Part shown: positions 1 to 8,813 of the stretch, piece by piece
How positions within the stretch are numbered: position 1 is the stretch's first letter
Layout of the letters: each line of letters opens with the position of its first letter
Assembly (NCBI GenBank): GCA_023391835.1
Contig: JAEWAE010000005.1
Coordinates: forward strand, 44,771 to 108,770
From: Bacillota bacterium
GTDB taxonomy: Bacteria; Bacillota; Clostridia; Oscillospirales; Ethanoligenentaceae
Reading direction: 5' to 3'
Length of the DNA: 64,000 nt
Translations under genes and position numbers: made by a program
The notes under the pieces: model-generated
Told to the model about the DNA's origin: nothing
Database searches by the model: none
The model's input: only the letters and a program-made list of their open reading frames with translations

Positions 1-378
1 GCGGCCCTCACCGGCATCACGGTCAATCAGGACGGTACCGTCAGCGCCTCGCTGGGCAGCACCTCCGGCAAGCTCTGCGGCCCGGATGGCAAGCCGATCC
101 AGATCGCGCTGTGCCAGTTCCAAAACGACGGGGGTCTGACTCAGGTGGGCAACAATTTTTACTCCGCGTCGGAAAGCTCCGGCCCGGCGGTTGTCGGTGC
201 GGCCGGCACAAACAACACCACGGTGCTGCGCACCGGCGCATTGGAATCTTCCAATGTCGACATCGCCAAGGAATTCACCAATATGATCACCTCCCAGCGC
301 GGGTTCCAGGCCGATTCCCGCGTCATCACCGTGTCCGACTCCATGCTGGAAGAGTTGGTCAACCTCAAGAGACAGTGA
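1..378 (+). CDS. flgE: Flagellar hook protein FlgE, C-terminal part
   Basis: The left edge cuts this gene; 125 codons remain, open from base 1 to TGA at 376-378. FlgE polymerises into the hook that joins rod and filament. The visible part ends with the FlgE/FlgG-type C-terminal domain: an ALESSNVD motif, then a helix with TSQRGFQADSRVI and a final SMLEELVNLKRQ. This heptad-like helix makes the D0 coiled coil in hook and rod proteins. Two Cys residues lie upstream (near SGKLCGPDG and IALCQFQ), which is unusual for hook proteins. The position directly before flbD is the standard Clostridia/Bacillus order. Assignment to FlgE rather than FlgG rests on that context and on separate flgF/flgG genes further on. 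Confidence 0.9.
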   Translation, partial: AALTGITVNQDGTVSASLGSTSGKLCGPDGKPIQIALCQFQNDGGLTQVGNNFYSASESSGPAVVGAAGTNNTTVLRTGALESSNVDIAKEFTNMITSQRGFQADSRVITVSDSMLEELVNLKRQ

Positions 379-432
379 TGCGGAAATCCGCTCGCGGGCT
401 TCCGCGTCCTCCAGTGAAAGGATGGTGCGCCG

Positions 433-708
433 TTGATCCGAGTCACAAAACTCAAGGGCGAAGCCTTTTTCGTCAACCCGTTTGAGATCGAATTTATCGA
501 AGAAACACCGGATACCGTCCTGTCGCTCAAAAGCGGCCGGAAGGTGCTGGTCACCGAAAGCGCCGAAACGGTCATCGAACGGATGGTAGCGTTTTACCGT
601 ACGGTGATGGAAGGGGTCCACACGCAGGAGCCGGCCCGGATGGGCGGGCTGATGTCCCTTGGCACGCAGGAAGTGTCGCAGGAGGATGCCCCGCCCGCCG
701 ACGAGTAA
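433..708 (+). CDS. flbD: FlbD-family flagellar protein
   Basis: Small 91-residue protein of the Firmicutes FlbD family, always found beside flgE. Its exact role is unsettled and it is unrelated to the Caulobacter FlbD regulator. The first 65 residues carry the family pattern (MIRVTKLKGEAFFVNP, then a hydrophobic IEFIEETPDTVL strand and a GRKVLVTESAETVIERM segment). The C-terminal 25 residues are acidic and look disordered. The start is TTG at 433, preceded by AAAGGATGG eight bases upstream. motA, motB and fliL often follow in Clostridia, but here fliM comes next after 33 bp. Confidence 0.88.
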   Translation: MIRVTKLKGEAFFVNPFEIEFIEETPDTVLSLKSGRKVLVTESAETVIERMVAFYRTVMEGVHTQEPARMGGLMSLGTQEVSQEDAPPADE

Positions 709-741
709 GCGGCCGATACCATCCGCATCAGGGGGGATATT

Positions 742-1749
742 ATGGCGGACGTGCTTACCCAATCCCAGATCGATCAGCTGCTGCACTCTTTCAGCAGCGG
801 CGATCTTTCGGCCGGCGATCTGGCCGAGGCGGAAAACGAGTCAAAGGTCCGGCCCTACGACTTCAAAATTCCCAAAAAATTCAATAAGGATCAGCTCAAG
901 ACGCTCAACATCATCTATGAAAACTACGGGCGGCTGCTGGCCTCCTATCTTTCCGGCGCGCTGCGCAGCTTCTGTCAGGTCGAAGTGCTCCACATCGAGG
1001 AGCAGCGATACTTTGAGTATTCCAACGCTCTGCCGGAAAATATCCTCGTGGGCGTGCTGCGCATGCCGCCGCTGGAGGGCACGAGCATGCTGACCGTGAG
1101 CCAGGGTCTCGCGTTTTCCATCATCGACCGGCTGCTGGGCGGCCAGGGGGAGCGGTACGAAGTGGACCGGGAATTCACCGAGATCGAGATGACCCTCATC
1201 GAGCATACCGTGCGCGAAATGTGCCGGCTGCTCCGGGACGCCTGGATGAACGTCTATCAGATCACCCCCGAATTTATCCGGCTGGAAAACAACAGCCGGC
1301 AGAATCAGCTGGTTTCCCCAAACGAGACGGTGGTCATCGTCATGCTCAATGTGCGCATCCGCGACGTGGAAGGCAGCATCAGTTTCTGCATTCCCTACGT
1401 GATACTGGAACCGGTCATTGAAAACCTCAATACCCGATACTGGTTTACCCAGCACACAAACGAGCCCCGCGATGCGGAAAAAAGCCGCGAGCGGCTGCGC
1501 AAGCGGATCGCTCCCATTCCTGTGGATCTGCGGGCGGTGCTGGGCACCGGGCGGCTGACGCTCGATGAGCTCATGACCCTTCGCCCCGGGGATGTGATCC
1601 AGCTGGATCAGCGGGTGACCGAGCCGGCGGCACTGATGTCCAATCAAGATAAGTGGTTTATCGGCACGCTGGGGAGCTATCACGGCCACCGGGCGATCCG
1701 CGTCGAAACAATACTGAGGGAGGATGGGCAGGATGAGCAGTCCCATTGA
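742..1749 (+). CDS. fliM: Flagellar motor switch protein FliM
   Basis: FliM is the C-ring protein that binds CheY-P and controls rotation direction. The 335 residues start with the CheY-binding peptide (MADVLTQSQIDQLLHSF), continue into the CheC-like middle domain (about 45-240) and end in a SpoA/FliN-like domain (about 250-330, with LTLDELMTLRPGDVIQLDQ). The length is normal. The ATG is preceded by GGGGGGA. The 3' end overlaps the chosen fliY start by 17 bp, which suggests translational coupling between the two switch proteins. Confidence 0.96.
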   Translation: MADVLTQSQIDQLLHSFSSGDLSAGDLAEAENESKVRPYDFKIPKKFNKDQLKTLNIIYENYGRLLASYLSGALRSFCQVEVLHIEEQRYFEYSNALPENILVGVLRMPPLEGTSMLTVSQGLAFSIIDRLLGGQGERYEVDREFTEIEMTLIEHTVREMCRLLRDAWMNVYQITPEFIRLENNSRQNQLVSPNETVVIVMLNVRIRDVEGSISFCIPYVILEPVIENLNTRYWFTQHTNEPRDAEKSRERLRKRIAPIPVDLRAVLGTGRLTLDELMTLRPGDVIQLDQRVTEPAALMSNQDKWFIGTLGSYHGHRAIRVETILREDGQDEQSH

Positions 1750-2878
1750 AGAATCGCAGAAGCCGCAAGGCACCCTGACCGGGGAACAGGCCGATATTAT
1801 CGGCGAGGTCAGCAATATCAGCATGGGGGCGGCGGCCACGGCGCTTTCCAATATCATCCGGCAGAAAGTGACCATCACGTCCCCCAAGGTGGAACTGCTC
1901 AGCGACGACAATCTGGCAGCCATCCGGCGGATACCGTCGGTGGAAGTGGTCGTTTCTTACACCGCGGGCATCAGCGGCAGCAATATGCTTGTCATCCGGG
2001 AAAAGGACGCGGCCGAAATCGTCCGCGCCATGACCGGCGGCATGCTGGATGAGTCCGAAGAGGGCTTCGGGGAAATGCATCTGAGTGCCATCGGCGAAGT
2101 GATGAATCAGATGATGGGCTCGTCGGCCACCGCACTGTCGGGCTTTATCGGCCGGTCGGTCAACATATCCACACCCACTGCTTTCATGCTGACCGAAGAA
2201 AATTCGGAAAAATCCATGGAGGCCTTCCAGGGCGAGCGGGAGCTGGTGCTGGTTCGCTTCCTGTTTACGGTGGAAGATACGATCCACAGCGACCTATTTA
2301 TGCTTATGACGCCTGGATTCGCCCGGGAACTGGTGGATCGGATGATGGCCAAGGTGGGCGAGCCCGGGCCGGTCGCGCAGCAGCCATCCGGCGAGGGCGC
2401 GTCGGCGCTCGACAGTCGGGCGGCCGAAGCGGTGCGGCGGGCAGCGCCACAGACGGAGGTTTCCGCTCGTGTGGTGGCGGCCGCAGCCGCGGCTTCCGGC
2501 GTGGCCGCGGTGAGGGAAACGGCTGCGGCCCCCAGTGCAGCCGCTGTAATGCAGGCGGCTGCAGCTCCTGCCCGCACGGCCGTGCGACCGGTGGTGCTGC
2601 CCACTTTCGATAAGCCGCCCGATCTTCTTTCACCGGATGAGGCGGCCAATTTCAGCCTCATCCAGCAGGTGCCGCTGGAACTGTCGGTGGAGGTCGGCCG
2701 GGCCCGTAAAAAAGTGCGGGAGGTGATTGACCTGTCGGTAGGTTCCATCATCGAGCTGGATAAACAGGCGGGCGACCCGGTGGATATCATCGTCAACGGC
2801 CAGCTTGTCGCCCATGGCGAGGTGGTGGTCATCGACGAAAATTTCGGAGTCCGGGTGACGGAAATCGTGGGCAAATGA
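1733..2878 (+). CDS. fliY: Flagellar motor switch phosphatase FliY (CheC-FliN fusion)
   Basis: FliY replaces FliN in Gram-positive C rings and dephosphorylates CheY-P. The N-terminal CheC-like part shows two copies of the E-x3-N phosphatase pattern (GEVSNISMGAAA near 22-33 and GEVMNQMMGSSA near 120-131). An Ala/Pro-rich linker of about 80 residues (roughly 205-290) follows. The last 75 residues are a FliN/SpoA domain (LSVEVGRARKKVREVIDLS). ATG 1724 is also in frame, but GAGGGAGG abuts it; the same sequence is 9 bases before ATG 1733, so 1733 is preferred (381 residues). Confidence 0.94.
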   Translation: MSSPIEESQKPQGTLTGEQADIIGEVSNISMGAAATALSNIIRQKVTITSPKVELLSDDNLAAIRRIPSVEVVVSYTAGISGSNMLVIREKDAAEIVRAMTGGMLDESEEGFGEMHLSAIGEVMNQMMGSSATALSGFIGRSVNISTPTAFMLTEENSEKSMEAFQGERELVLVRFLFTVEDTIHSDLFMLMTPGFARELVDRMMAKVGEPGPVAQQPSGEGASALDSRAAEAVRRAAPQTEVSARVVAAAAAASGVAAVRETAAAPSAAAVMQAAAAPARTAVRPVVLPTFDKPPDLLSPDEAANFSLIQQVPLELSVEVGRARKKVREVIDLSVGSIIELDKQAGDPVDIIVNGQLVAHGEVVVIDENFGVRVTEIVGK

Positions 2879-2896
2879 CGAGCGGAGGGAAAGACT

Positions 2897-3262
2897 GTGC
2901 CAAAACGAATTTTAATTGCGGACGACGCCGCTTTTATGCGGATGATGCTCAAAAACATTCTCAAGCAAAACGGCTATGAAATCGCCGGCGAGGCGGAGGA
3001 CGGCCTGCAGGCTGTGGAAAAACAGCAGGCGAGCCAGCCGGATCTCACCATATTGGATATCACGATGCCCAATATGGACGGTATCGAGGCGCTCAAGCAC
3101 ATCAAGCAGTCTCAGCCGGATGCGAAGGTCATCATGTGTTCGGCCATGGGGCAGGAATCCATGGTGGTGGATGCCATTCGGGCCGGAGCGCAGGATTTTA
3201 TCGTCAAGCCGTTCCAGAATGACCGGCTGCTCGCAGCCGTCACAAGGGTGCTTAACGCATGA
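2897..3262 (+). CDS. cheY: Chemotaxis response regulator CheY
   Basis: Single-domain receiver of 121 residues. The active-site set is complete: acidic pair D9/D10, phosphoacceptor D54 (TILDITMP), S82 in the Thr/Ser switch position (MCSAMGQ) and K104 (VKPF). No output domain is present. Sitting between fliY (its phosphatase) and fliO is the standard Clostridia/Bacillus arrangement and supports a motor role: CheY-P binds FliM/FliY to change rotation. The start is GTG with GGAGGGAAAG just upstream. Confidence 0.95.
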   Translation: MPKRILIADDAAFMRMMLKNILKQNGYEIAGEAEDGLQAVEKQQASQPDLTILDITMPNMDGIEALKHIKQSQPDAKVIMCSAMGQESMVVDAIRAGAQDFIVKPFQNDRLLAAVTRVLNA

Positions 3263-3311
3263 CTGTGGGACCGTTTCCCGCCGACAGGCTCGCTGCGAAA
3301 GGATGGTCGTC

Positions 3312-3734
3312 ATGGAAGTCCTGCGGCTGATCGGGGCTTTACTGGTCATCGTCGTCATATTTTATCTGGCGTGGCTGGTGCCCCGGGTCGTCGCCAAACG
3401 CGGCCGCATCGGCACTTTTGCCGGCCGCCGTCTGCGGGTGGAAGAAAAAATCCCGTTGGGCAAAGACACCCAGCTGGTGCTGGCGCGGGTGGACGGCCGG
3501 GTGCTGCTGCTGGGCGTCACACCCGGCGGGATCACCCGTTTGGGCGATCTTGACCCGTCGCCGGATGAGCCGCCCGCACCGGAGCCGGAGGCCCGGCCGT
3601 TTGCCGATATTTTCCGGGAAGCTGTTTCGGAATCGCTGCCTAGGGGAAGGATGCGGGATGCATTTGACAAACTCACGCACGCTAAAACCGGCGACGGCCG
3701 ACAGACGCAGACACCGGTTCGGCCGGATCGGTAA
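3312..3734 (+). CDS. fliO: Flagellar export gate assembly protein FliO
   Basis: FliO is a membrane protein that helps assemble the FliP ring of the flagellar type III export gate. The 140 residues have one N-terminal membrane helix (about 3-20, EVLRLIGALLVIVVIFYLAW), then a basic segment and a small cytosolic beta domain with the FliO-type pattern VEEKIPLGKDTQLVLARVDGRVLLLGVTPGGI. The tail is Pro/Glu-rich and poorly conserved. GAAAGGA abuts ATG 3303 but lies 9 bases before ATG 3312, so the latter is chosen. The 3' end overlaps fliP by 77 bp in another frame, which is long for this cluster. Confidence 0.9.
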   Translation: MEVLRLIGALLVIVVIFYLAWLVPRVVAKRGRIGTFAGRRLRVEEKIPLGKDTQLVLARVDGRVLLLGVTPGGITRLGDLDPSPDEPPAPEPEARPFADIFREAVSESLPRGRMRDAFDKLTHAKTGDGRQTQTPVRPDR

Positions 3735-4470
3735 ATTTGCCGCGGCCGCCGGAGCCTTCGTGGCGACGTTTTCCATCGGTCTGCACGCCGCAGCGGCGGA
3801 TGCGGGCGTCAGCCTGACGCTGAACGGCCTGGAAACGCCCGCCGGCACGGCCAACACGCTGCAGATCCTTTTCCTGCTCACCATCATTTCGCTGGCGCCC
3901 TCTATCCTCATCATGATGACGTCCTTCACACGCATCATCATCGTGCTGTCGTTCCTGCGCAACGCCCTGGGCACCCAGCAGACCCCGCCCAATCAGGTGC
4001 TGGTGGGGCTGGCACTGTTTTTGACTTTTTTCATCATGTCGCCGGTGTTCACCCAGATCACCGAGACGGCCTATCAGCCGCTGGTAAAAAACGAGATCAC
4101 CGTCGAGCAGGCCACCACAGCCGCCATGAAACCCATCCGGGAATTCATGTATAAGCAGACGGAAAAGTCGAGCATGAAAACCTTCCTGAGCATGGCGAAG
4201 ATCAAAAGTGTCAGTTCCCTCGACCAGATCCCCACCCAGGTGCTTATCCCGGCCTTTATCGTCAGCGAGCTGCGGCGGGCGTTTATGATGGGGTTCCTCA
4301 TTTATCTGCCGTTTTTGGTCATCGACCTGATCGTTTCCTCGACGCTTATGTCCATGGGTATGATGATGCTGCCGCCCACGATGATTTCGCTGCCGCTCAA
4401 GATCGCACTTTTCGTGCTGGTGGATGGGTGGAGCCTCACCGTGCAGTCGCTGGTTTCGAGCTTTGGGTGA
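3658..4470 (+). CDS. fliP: Flagellar type III export gate protein FliP
   Basis: FliP forms the core of the export gate with FliQ and FliR. The 270 residues begin with a long basic n-region and a cleavable signal (hydrophobic core around 26-44, Ala-rich cleavage region), as FliP typically has. The family block LAPSILIMMTSFTRIIIVLS follows, then RNALGTQQTPPNQVL. C-terminal membrane helices include GFLIYLPFLVIDLIVS and SMGMMMLPPTMISLPLKI. ATG 3658 follows GGGGAAGG at 7 bases. It starts inside fliO and is followed 67 bp later by fliQ. Confidence 0.96.
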   Translation: MHLTNSRTLKPATADRRRHRFGRIGKFAAAAGAFVATFSIGLHAAAADAGVSLTLNGLETPAGTANTLQILFLLTIISLAPSILIMMTSFTRIIIVLSFLRNALGTQQTPPNQVLVGLALFLTFFIMSPVFTQITETAYQPLVKNEITVEQATTAAMKPIREFMYKQTEKSSMKTFLSMAKIKSVSSLDQIPTQVLIPAFIVSELRRAFMMGFLIYLPFLVIDLIVSSTLMSMGMMMLPPTMISLPLKIALFVLVDGWSLTVQSLVSSFG

Positions 4471-4537
4471 CGGGTATTTCGTGGCGCACGTTTCGTAATG
4501 AGCGCTTTGTACGGGGACGGAAAGGTAGGAAAATTCC

Positions 4538-4801
4538 ATGACCAACGGCCAGATCATTGATATGGCGCAGCGTGCCATGGTGGTGGCGGCCGTTGTGGGG
4601 CTGCCGGTGCTGGGGGTGTGCCTCGTCGTCGGGCTGGTGATCTCAATTTTCGAGACGGCCACCCAGATCCACGAGCAGGCCATGAGCTTCGTGCCGAAGG
4701 TCCTCGCCGTGCTGCTGCTGCTGGCGGTGGCGGGCGGCTGGATGACCAACACGCTGTCGGATTTCACACGGCAGGTGTTCCGAGCCGTGGCCAAGCTGTA
4801 G
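4538..4801 (+). CDS. fliQ: Flagellar export gate protein FliQ
   Basis: Two-helix membrane protein of 87 residues, the normal FliQ size. The first helix is near 14-38 (VVGLPVLGVCLVVGLVISIF). The family motif ETATQIHEQAMSFVPKVLAV bridges to the second helix. FliQ caps the FliP/FliR ring of the export gate. It lies 12 bp before fliR in the usual P-Q-R order. Confidence 0.96.
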   Translation: MTNGQIIDMAQRAMVVAAVVGLPVLGVCLVVGLVISIFETATQIHEQAMSFVPKVLAVLLLLAVAGGWMTNTLSDFTRQVFRAVAKL

Positions 4802-4813
4802 CGGAGGGAAGCT

Positions 4814-5590
4814 ATGGCGGTGAATGTCGGGAATCTGGATATCGACCTTTTCCTGTTAGTGTTTATGCGCTTCACGGGGATGATCGTTTTTAACCCCATA
4901 TTCGGTCGGTCGGCGGTGCCGTCGGTGCTCAAGGTGGGCCTGAGCCTGCTGTGCGCGGCGGTGGTCACGCCGGTGCTGGGCGTGTCGGGGCCGGTCATCG
5001 GCAGCATCCCCGAACTGATCGTGGACCTTTTGATGGAACTGACGGTGGGCCTTGCCATCGGGGTGCTGGTGGATATCCTTTTCGCGGTGGTCATGGTCGC
5101 CGGGGAGCAGATGGATATGCAGATGGGCCTTGGCATGGCAAACCTCTATGACCCCGGCTCGGGCGTCACCGCGCCGCTGATGGGCAGCTTTTTCAATGTG
5201 CTCATGATGGTGGTGTTCCTGGCCGGCGACGCCCACCTGTCGTTCCTCGCCATGGCGACCGACTCATTCCGCGCCATCCCGCCGGGCACTGCCTGGCCCA
5301 CCGCTGCCAGCGCCCGCTTTTTGGTGAATATGGCCGGAGACATGTTCTCCATGGGGCTGCGCATGGCGCTGCCGGTCATCGCCGTCGAATTCATTGCGCT
5401 GATTTCCATCGGTCTGCTGATGAAGGCGGTGCCCCAGATCAACATTTTTACCGTAGGCATTCAGCTCGAGACCGGCCTGGGCATCCTCATCGTGCTGATT
5501 TCCGTGCCGGTGATCGTGGCGCTGTGCGGGCGGCTGAGCACCTTTATTATTGAAAAAACGGCGGAGCTTATCCGCCTGATGGTCCGCTGA
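4814..5590 (+). CDS. fliR: Flagellar export gate protein FliR
   Basis: FliR joins FliP5/FliQ4 in the export gate. The 258 residues have about six membrane helices. Family signatures are visible: an N-terminal LVFMRFTGMIVFNPIFG, the middle GLAIGVLVDILFAVVMVAGE-QMDMQMGLGMANLYDP segment and LMKAVPQINIFTVGIQLETGL near the C-terminus. GGAGGG lies 6 bases before ATG. The length is normal. Confidence 0.96.
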   Translation: MAVNVGNLDIDLFLLVFMRFTGMIVFNPIFGRSAVPSVLKVGLSLLCAAVVTPVLGVSGPVIGSIPELIVDLLMELTVGLAIGVLVDILFAVVMVAGEQMDMQMGLGMANLYDPGSGVTAPLMGSFFNVLMMVVFLAGDAHLSFLAMATDSFRAIPPGTAWPTAASARFLVNMAGDMFSMGLRMALPVIAVEFIALISIGLLMKAVPQINIFTVGIQLETGLGILIVLISVPVIVALCGRLSTFIIEKTAELIRLMVR

Positions 5591-5612
5591 GGGCGGAAGG
5601 GGGCGAAAATCC

Positions 5613-6671
5613 ATGGCCGGCGAAAAGACCGAAAAGGCTTCGCAGAGAAAGCGCGAGGACGAGCGCAAGCACGGTCATATTTTTCAGAGCCAGGATATCG
5701 TCACCGCTCTCTCGATGCTCGTGTTTTTCCTGCTGCTCAAGGCCATGGGCTCCGCCTTCACCCGGCAGATCACCGGCGGCATGCGCGGTCTGCTGGAAGG
5801 CATGACCACGGATGTTTCCGGCTGGGCATCAATGCGGGTGCAGCTGGTGCGTGCCGTCACGGTGGCGATGGGGGTGCTGCTGCCGGTGATGCTGGTGACG
5901 GTGGGGGCGTCGATCGTCGGCACCATGGCTCAGACCCGCATGCTGGTGTACCCCGGCGAGATGAAATTTCAACTCAACCGGCTCAGTCCCATCCAGGGCA
6001 TCAAGCGCATATTTTCCGTCCGATCGCTTTTTGAGCTGGTCAAATCGCTTTTAAAAGTCACGGCGGTGGGAGCCGTCATCTACGCCCAGATCCGCCCACA
6101 GATCGGCCATGTGCTGCTGCTTTTCGACTCGGGGCTGGGCGATTCCCTCAGTTGGATGTTTTCCACCGTCATGGACGTGGGCTTCAAGGCGTCGATGGTG
6201 ATGCTTTTCATCGGCGTGGGGGATTACTTTTTTCAGTGGTATACCTTCGAACGCGACATCCGCATGAGCAAGCAGGAAGTGCGCGAGGAGTATAAGCAGA
6301 TGGAGGGCAACCCCGAGACCAAGAGCCGCATCCGCGGCCTGCAGCGCCGGATGGCCCGCCAGCGGATGATGCAGGCGGTCAAGACCGCCGACGTGGTCAT
6401 CCGCAACCCCACCCATTTCGCCGTGGCGCTGCGCTACCGCGGGCGGGAACGGGGCGCGCCGGTGGTGGTGGCCAAGGGGCAGGACGCGGTGGCTCTGCGC
6501 ATCGTGGCGGAGGCTGAGCGCCACCACATCTATGTGACGGAGAATATCCCGCTGGCACGGGCGCTTTATCGCTCGGTGGAAATCGGGCAGGAAATTCCCG
6601 CCGAGTATTACAAAGCCGTGGCCGAAGTGCTGGCGTATATCTATCGTCTGCGCCGCGCGGGCCGCATGTGA
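5613..6671 (+). CDS. flhB: Flagellar export switch protein FlhB
   Basis: FlhB controls the substrate switch from rod/hook to filament proteins. The 352 residues have a basic N-terminus (EKTEKASQRKREDERKHGHI), four membrane helices between about 30 and 215, and a cytosolic autocleavage domain. The self-cleavage motif NPTH is intact at about residues 265-268, followed by FAVALRY. The conserved ENIPLARALY segment is near the end. The separate FliR and FlhB genes are not fused, unlike in some Clostridium species. Confidence 0.97.
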   Translation: MAGEKTEKASQRKREDERKHGHIFQSQDIVTALSMLVFFLLLKAMGSAFTRQITGGMRGLLEGMTTDVSGWASMRVQLVRAVTVAMGVLLPVMLVTVGASIVGTMAQTRMLVYPGEMKFQLNRLSPIQGIKRIFSVRSLFELVKSLLKVTAVGAVIYAQIRPQIGHVLLLFDSGLGDSLSWMFSTVMDVGFKASMVMLFIGVGDYFFQWYTFERDIRMSKQEVREEYKQMEGNPETKSRIRGLQRRMARQRMMQAVKTADVVIRNPTHFAVALRYRGRERGAPVVVAKGQDAVALRIVAEAERHHIYVTENIPLARALYRSVEIGQEIPAEYYKAVAEVLAYIYRLRRAGRM

Positions 6672-6741
6672 CGGGACACGCAAATGCCCGCCGTTCCAAT
6701 CCACCCTTGATACGCACGACTGGAAAGGGGATGAGCCGATC

Positions 6742-8781
6742 ATGAAACAGCTCAAAAGCAGCCTCGCCTCGGCGGCGATCATCCTGGTTATCCTGCTCAT
6801 CGTGGTGCCGCTGCCGACGCCGCTTCTGGATTTTCTGCTCATCGTCAACCTGTCGCTGGCGCTTACCATCCTACTGACGACCATGCATGTGACGAGCACG
6901 CTGCAGTTTTCGATCTTCCCGTCGCTGCTTCTGTTCACCACGCTGTTTCGACTGGCTCTGGAAATATCCGCCACCCGGCTCATTCTGACAAAAGACGGTC
7001 AGGCGGGCAGCGTCATCCACACCTTCGGCAATTTCGTCATCGGCGGCAACCTGGTGGTGGGGCTGGTGGTATTCCTCATCATCGTGGTGGTGCAGTTCAT
7101 CGTCATCACCAAGGGCGCCGAGCGGGTGGCCGAGGTGGCTGCGCGTTTCACCCTCGACGCCATGCCCGGCAAACAGATGGCCATCGACGCCGACCTCAAT
7201 TCCGGCCTTATCACCGAGGATGCGGCCCGCCGCCGTCGGCGGGATATTCAGCGCGAGGCGGATTTTTACGGCTCCATGGACGGTGCTTCCAAGTTCGTCA
7301 AGGGCGACGCCATCGTCGCCATCGTCATCGTGCTCATCAATATCATCGGTGGCGTCGTCACCGGCCTGATGAAAGGCGACGCCATCCTTTCGGTGCTTGA
7401 GACCTACACGTTGGCGACGGTGGGCGAGGGGCTCATGGCCCAACTGCCCGCGCTGCTCATTTCCACCGCCACCGGCATCATCGTCACCCGGGCCGCTTCT
7501 GAGAGCAACGTCAGCGAGGAGCTGGCCTCCCAGCTCTTTTCCCAGCCGATCGTGCTGCGCACCACCGGCGTGGTGCTGCTGGCGATGATGCTGATTCCGG
7601 GCTTCCCGTGGCAGGTGCTGCTGATTATCGGTTGCCTTTACATCGGGCTGAGCTTTACGGCTGCCCGGCAGAAAAAAACCGTCGCCCCGGCCGCCGCCGG
7701 CGGTGCGAAGGCGGCACCCAGCGAGCTGGAAACGCTGCGCAACCCCGACAACGTCTATGCGTATATGGAAGTCGAGACCCTCGAAATGGAATTCGGTTAT
7801 CACCTTATCCCGCTGGTGGATGAGGCCCATGGCGGCACCTTTGTGGATAAGGTGGTCATGTTCCGCCGTCAGTTCGCGCTGGAAACCGGTGTGGTCGTGC
7901 CCAGCGTGCGCATGCGCGACAATGTCCAGCTCGACAGCGACGAATATGTCATTCAGATCCGGGGGGAGAAAGTGGCCGAGGGCACCGTGCGCACCGACCG
8001 GCTGCTTGTCATCAACCCGGCGGGGGATGATTTCACCATCGAGGGCACCGACACGGTGGAGCCGGCCTTCGGCCTCAAGGCCCGCTGGATCGTGCCCGAA
8101 AAACGCATGGATGCCGAAATGGCCGGCTACACGGTCATCGACCCGGCTGCCGTGATGATGACCCATCTGGCCGAGGTCATCCGACGCCATGCGGCCGAGT
8201 TGCTAGGCCGGCGGGAGGTCAATTCCCTGCTCGACATGGTCAAAAAGCATAACCAGTCACTGGTGGAAGAGCTCATCCCCGCAAAGCTTGCCGTGGGCGA
8301 TCTGCAAAAGGTGCTTCAGAATCTGCTGCGGGAGCGTGTCCCCATCCGGGATATGGTCACGATCCTCGAAACTCTCGCCGATCACGCCGGCCACACCAAA
8401 GATGTGGATCTGCTTACCGAATTCGTGCGACAGGGCCTGCGGCGGACCATATCCCGCCGTTTGGCGCCGGAAGGCGAGCTGAAAGTGATCACGCTGGACC
8501 CCAGACTGGAAAAAGCCATTGGTGCCGGCATGCGACGCACCGACCAGGGCTCTTTCCTGACGCTGGAACCGGATAAGGCCCGCGCCATCGTCGACCAGAT
8601 CGGCCGCTCGGCCGAGAAATTCACCGGACTGGGGCTGGAACCGGTGGTGCTGGTGTCGCCGGCCGTGCGGCTGGCGGTGCGCCGGCTCACCGAGCAGATG
8701 CTGCCGAATCTGGAGGTGGTCTCTTTTAACGAGCTGGAAAGCAGTGTGAAAGTGACGGCGGTCGGCGCGGTGGCGGCCTGA
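6742..8781 (+). CDS. flhA: Flagellar export gate protein FlhA
   Basis: FlhA forms the nonameric export ring and uses its cytosolic domain to dock chaperone-substrate pairs. The 679 residues have eight membrane helices in the first 320 residues, the FHIPEP-family block (LALEISATRLILT, then KGAERVAEVAARFTLDAMPGKQMAID) and a long cytosolic part. The start ATG follows AAAGGGGATGAG. flhF and flhG usually follow in Clostridia and Bacillus; here the sigma factor gene comes directly after 32 bp. Confidence 0.97.
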   Translation: MKQLKSSLASAAIILVILLIVVPLPTPLLDFLLIVNLSLALTILLTTMHVTSTLQFSIFPSLLLFTTLFRLALEISATRLILTKDGQAGSVIHTFGNFVIGGNLVVGLVVFLIIVVVQFIVITKGAERVAEVAARFTLDAMPGKQMAIDADLNSGLITEDAARRRRRDIQREADFYGSMDGASKFVKGDAIVAIVIVLINIIGGVVTGLMKGDAILSVLETYTLATVGEGLMAQLPALLISTATGIIVTRAASESNVSEELASQLFSQPIVLRTTGVVLLAMMLIPGFPWQVLLIIGCLYIGLSFTAARQKKTVAPAAAGGAKAAPSELETLRNPDNVYAYMEVETLEMEFGYHLIPLVDEAHGGTFVDKVVMFRRQFALETGVVVPSVRMRDNVQLDSDEYVIQIRGEKVAEGTVRTDRLLVINPAGDDFTIEGTDTVEPAFGLKARWIVPEKRMDAEMAGYTVIDPAAVMMTHLAEVIRRHAAELLGRREVNSLLDMVKKHNQSLVEELIPAKLAVGDLQKVLQNLLRERVPIRDMVTILETLADHAGHTKDVDLLTEFVRQGLRRTISRRLAPEGELKVITLDPRLEKAIGAGMRRTDQGSFLTLEPDKARAIVDQIGRSAEKFTGLGLEPVVLVSPAVRLAVRRLTEQMLPNLEVVSFNELESSVKVTAVGAVAA

Positions 8782-8813
8782 CCCCGGCCCGAATGGGAAA
8801 TGAGGCGATAAAA